Position numbers and translations under genes: made by a program. Below the pieces are notes generated by a model. It did not search any database. It was not told the origin of the DNA and was given only the letters and a program-made list of their open reading frames with translations. A DNA stretch of 64,000 nt from an uncultured Alphaproteobacteria bacterium (GTDB lineage: Bacteria; Pseudomonadota; Alphaproteobacteria; Rhodobacterales; Rhodobacteraceae), in contig CAKMYZ010000007.1 in assembly GCA_929200255.1 (NCBI GenBank), forward strand, positions 1 to 64,000, in the 5' to 3' direction. Shown here piece by piece: positions 61,767 through 64,000 of this stretch. Positions within the stretch are counted from its first letter, which is position 1. Every line of letters starts with the position of its first letter.

Positions 61767-62975
61767 ATGAACCGCGTTGTCATCACTGGGGCAGGGACGA
61801 TCAATTCACTTGGCGCGGATGTGCCCGCCACCTATGAAGCGATGCGCGAAGGACGCTGTGGGATTGGCCCGCTAGAGATCGCGGATGTGGAGCGTCTGTC
61901 AATCCAGATTGGTGGCCAGATCAAGGGTTATGATGAGGCTGCCCATTTCAATCGGCAGCAAATATCGCTTTATGACCGCTTCACGCAATTTACCCTGCTG
62001 GCCGCGCGGCAGGCGATCGGACAATCCGGGCTGACATTCTCGGGCGCATTGGCGGATCAGTCCGGTGTCGTTCTGGGCACTTCGGGTGGCGGGTTGAATA
62101 CACAGGATGAGAATTACCGGGCCGTCTATGAGGCGGGCAAGAACAGGGTGCATCCGTTTATCGTACCAAAGCTGATGAACAACGCCGCCGCCAGTCATGT
62201 GTCGATGGAATGGAACCTGCGCGGCCCGTCCTTTACTGTGGCAACTGCCTGCGCGTCCTCCAACCACGCCATGGGGCAAGCCTTTAATATGGTCCGTTGT
62301 GGCATGGCCAAGGTGATGGTCACCGGCGGATCAGAGGCGATGCTGTGCTTTGGCGGTATCAAGGCCTGGGAAGGGCTGCGCGTGATGTCCAAGGACGCCT
62401 GCCGCCCGTTTTCGGCCACGCGCAACGGGATGGTGCAGGGCGAAGGCGCGGGCGTTTTTGTGTTCGAAGACTACGCACATGCCAAGGCGCGCGGCGCGGA
62501 TATCCTGTGCGAAGTGATCGGCTTTGCGATGTCTTCGGATGCGTCTGACATCGTTACGCCCTCCAAACAGGGGGCTGCGCGGGCGATTGCTGGGGCGATG
62601 AAAGATGCCCGCCTCGACAAGGCTAAGGTCGGCTATATCAATGCGCATGGCACCGGCACAGCGGCCAACGATAAGACCGAATGCGCGGCGGTGGCCGATG
62701 TTTTTGGCGCACATGCGGATAAGTTGATGATGTCATCGACAAAGTCGATGCATGGGCATTTGATCGGGGGCACGGGTGCGGTGGAACTGCTGGCCTGTAT
62801 CATGGCGTTGCGTGACGGGGTTGTGGCACCCACGATTGGCTATGAAGAACCCGACCCTGAATGCGCATTGGACGTGGTGCCAAACGTGGCGCGGGATGCA
62901 AAGGTTGATGTCGCCCTGTCAAACGCCTTTGCCTTTGGCGGTCTGAACGCCGTTATTGCACTGCGGAAGCATTAG
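61767..62975 (+). CDS. Beta-ketoacyl-ACP synthase (KAS II type)
   Basis: 402 residues. The thiolase-fold active site is complete: nucleophile Cys in VATACASSNHAMG, His in NAHGTGTAANDKTE, His in KSMHGHLIGGTGAVE. It elongates acyl chains on ACP by condensing with malonyl-ACP. With the adjacent ACP and LpxD-like gene it could supply long or modified acyl chains for lipid A. Its stop codon falls on the first bases of the inverted-repeat element. Confidence 0.9.
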   Translation: MNRVVITGAGTINSLGADVPATYEAMREGRCGIGPLEIADVERLSIQIGGQIKGYDEAAHFNRQQISLYDRFTQFTLLAARQAIGQSGLTFSGALADQSGVVLGTSGGGLNTQDENYRAVYEAGKNRVHPFIVPKLMNNAAASHVSMEWNLRGPSFTVATACASSNHAMGQAFNMVRCGMAKVMVTGGSEAMLCFGGIKAWEGLRVMSKDACRPFSATRNGMVQGEGAGVFVFEDYAHAKARGADILCEVIGFAMSSDASDIVTPSKQGAARAIAGAMKDARLDKAKVGYINAHGTGTAANDKTECAAVADVFGAHADKLMMSSTKSMHGHLIGGTGAVELLACIMALRDGVVAPTIGYEEPDPECALDVVPNVARDAKVDVALSNAFAFGGLNAVIALRKH

Positions 62976-63240
62976 GGTCAGACCCCATTAATCCACGCCG
63001 TCAGGTTGGCAGGTTTGCCCTGTGACAAGGCGCCGTGCCGCAGCAATAGCCGTTGCTATTTCAAGGCATTGCGACGACGCTCACAGGGCTAATCCGCCAA
63101 ACCCTCCGGGCGCCGCTTTCACGTTATCTCAGCGGTGTGGATCGCTTGCCCGTAGAGCAACTATGGCCGGCGCGCTCCAAACCGCTGATATTTTGTGAAA
63201 GTGGCGCTGACGCCGTGGATTTAATGGGGCCTGACCCTAG
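62973..63240. repeat. 268-bp element with nested inverted repeats (MITE/REP-like)
   Basis: Outer arms of about 32 bp (62973-63003 and 63206-63240, sharing TAGGGTCA, CCCCATTAA, TCCACG and GTCAG in inverse order) enclose two inner dyads. Inner stem B is GCCCTGTGA (63017-63025) with TCACAGGGC (63081-63089). Inner stem C spans 63116-63136 and 63181-63201 with two perfect 7-bp blocks (CTTTCAC, CAGCGGT). A small hairpin AATAGC-CGTT-GCTATT lies inside B. The arms overlap the stop codons of both convergent genes. It may be a non-autonomous mobile element, a structured RNA or a double terminator. Confidence 0.65.
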
Positions 63241-64000
63241 GTCGGAACCGACGCAAGGCGGTGCGCAAGCGCTTGAGGTTGCGTTCAAAGACTGCGGCAA
63301 AGAGCAATCCCACAACGAATGGCACCGTGATCAGGATCACGTAGCGGCCTGTCATTGGTTCTGGCAGTATGGCGTCCATCAGATGCAACGTCGGGTAATG
63401 CGTCACATACACCGAAAAGCTGGCACCGGCAGCCCATCTGATCCATGCGATATCGGTTGTGCGCGATCGCCAGAGGCGGGCCATGCCAAAGAGGTGCATT
63501 GTGGTCAGCGCGCCAATGATGGCGTTCCAGATCAGTTCATCCGAGAAGCCAATCACGCTGCGGGCGTCTTCGACACCCAAGGCGGTAGCGGTTATGTCAC
63601 GCAATGCTGCGGGCAGGCCGACCCAGATCCCCGCAGCATAAAGGAGCGGAGCGCCCAGAGCGAGGATCAAAGCAATGAGAGTGGAGTGCGGTACAAAACG
63701 CCCCTTCCGGACGGCACCCCAAACAAAGACACCCATCAACCATGCGGGCATCAGCAGCAGGATAGGCACGCCAACAAGGGCCACGATGGCAGCTAGCACG
63801 ACATAGCGTTTCATCCCCGAAAGAAACATCGCTGCGGCGAAAAGACCATAATACGCTGCCTCATAACTTAGCGACCAGAGCGGGCCATTGGTGCCAATAC
63901 GCACCCGGTCAAAGAGGCGGAACTCATTGCTGAAACTGGCCCCGCGCAGGATGAATTCACCAAACCCGTGGATGTGATAGAACTGTGCGGGATAGGCTTC
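63221..64000 (-). CDS. Acyltransferase-3 family membrane protein, partial
   Basis: The frame is open to the window edge, so the N-terminal part is missing; 259 residues are visible. GASFSNEFRLFDRVRIGTNGPLWSLSYEAAYYGLFAA is the signature of acyltransferase-3 (OafA/NodX-type) proteins, with WSLSYE at the usual place. Seven or so membrane helices follow, with SFSVYVTHYPTLHLMD near the end. These enzymes O-acylate cell-surface sugars. The last residues (PRVRPH) and the stop are encoded by the inverted-repeat element, so the natural end may have been altered by its insertion. Confidence 0.87.
   Translation of the reverse strand, partial: EAYPAQFYHIHGFGEFILRGASFSNEFRLFDRVRIGTNGPLWSLSYEAAYYGLFAAAMFLSGMKRYVVLAAIVALVGVPILLLMPAWLMGVFVWGAVRKGRFVPHSTLIALILALGAPLLYAAGIWVGLPAALRDITATALGVEDARSVIGFSDELIWNAIIGALTTMHLFGMARLWRSRTTDIAWIRWAAGASFSVYVTHYPTLHLMDAILPEPMTGRYVILITVPFVVGLLFAAVFERNLKRLRTALRRFRPRVRPH

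Noticed and set aside
63053-63796. Plus-strand frame of 247 codons antisense to the acyltransferase
   Set aside because: The minus-strand frame carries a recognisable acyltransferase-3 signature and membrane helices; the plus-strand product is His/Gln-rich with no pattern.
1-64000. CRISPR arrays, rRNA operons, toxin-antitoxin pairs and phage structural genes
   Set aside because: Looked for and not seen; no regularly spaced short repeats and no matching gene products.

Overview
The window reads as chromosomal DNA of a marine alphaproteobacterium of the Rhodobacteraceae (roseobacter group). Signs of this are SOS boxes of the alphaproteobacterial form GTTC-N7-GTTC, a CckA kinase with a CtrA-type box upstream, the zeta inhibitor subunit of the F1 ATPase, an RNase E with an acidic insertion, several TRAP and Dct genes, and a methionine synthase split into separate proteins. 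No rRNA operon, CRISPR array, plasmid or phage module is seen. Apart from the first 2.6 kb and a few lighter patches, codon and base use are uniform and fairly GC-rich.

Layout. 1-2.6 kb is the right-hand end of a mobile element: an IS3-family remnant, two overlapping accessory genes of unknown function, and a complete RsmB-like rRNA cytosine methyltransferase gene. It abuts a decapitated resident gene of the same family (2.6-3.1 kb), so the element seems to have broken the host gene and brought a replacement. 3.1-7.4 kb holds cckA, glk and the eroded remains of a lacI/beta-glucosidase locus. 7.4-9.7 kb (minus) holds one-carbon genes: a methyl-THF:corrinoid methyltransferase, a MetF-like reductase and a small partner. 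10-15.9 kb holds ppx, rlmE, and glpR/glpD/glpK. 16-24.8 kb holds an orphan propeller-like gene, a sulfotransferase, recA, alaS, two small genes and typA. 25-32 kb holds icd, a CAU tRNA, a sterol-desaturase-family gene, purMN, rnd, sufE and a hydrolase.

32.4-38.4 kb is a compact plus-strand catabolic operon: a DadA-like oxidase, TRAP transporter DctPQM, an Asp/Glu-racemase-family enzyme and an isopenicillin-N-synthase-like oxygenase. 38.6-42.5 kb holds the other two methionine synthase modules (corrinoid protein and homocysteine methyltransferase), a DUF1638 protein, and a radical SAM gene whose promoter contains an SOS box. 42.6-48.7 kb holds ATPase zeta, purCSQ, dctBD and a TauD-like dioxygenase. 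49-52 kb holds rne and tusA. 53.1-57.8 kb is a second catabolic operon (hydantoinase, VOC protein, racemase, DapA-like lyase) with a divergent OxyR-like regulator. 57.8-63 kb holds envelope genes: a DUF882 protein, an L,D-transpeptidase, and an lpxD-ACP-ketosynthase operon. This is followed by a nested inverted-repeat element and a membrane acyltransferase cut by the window edge.

How the parts fit. The methyl-THF methyltransferase (8 kb), corrinoid protein (40 kb) and homocysteine methyltransferase (42 kb) together match the three catalytic modules of MetH, with the MetF-like reductase supplying methyl-THF. The two catabolic operons each pair a racemase with oxidative or hydrolytic enzymes and look aimed at small nitrogenous compounds. 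The substrates cannot be read from sequence.
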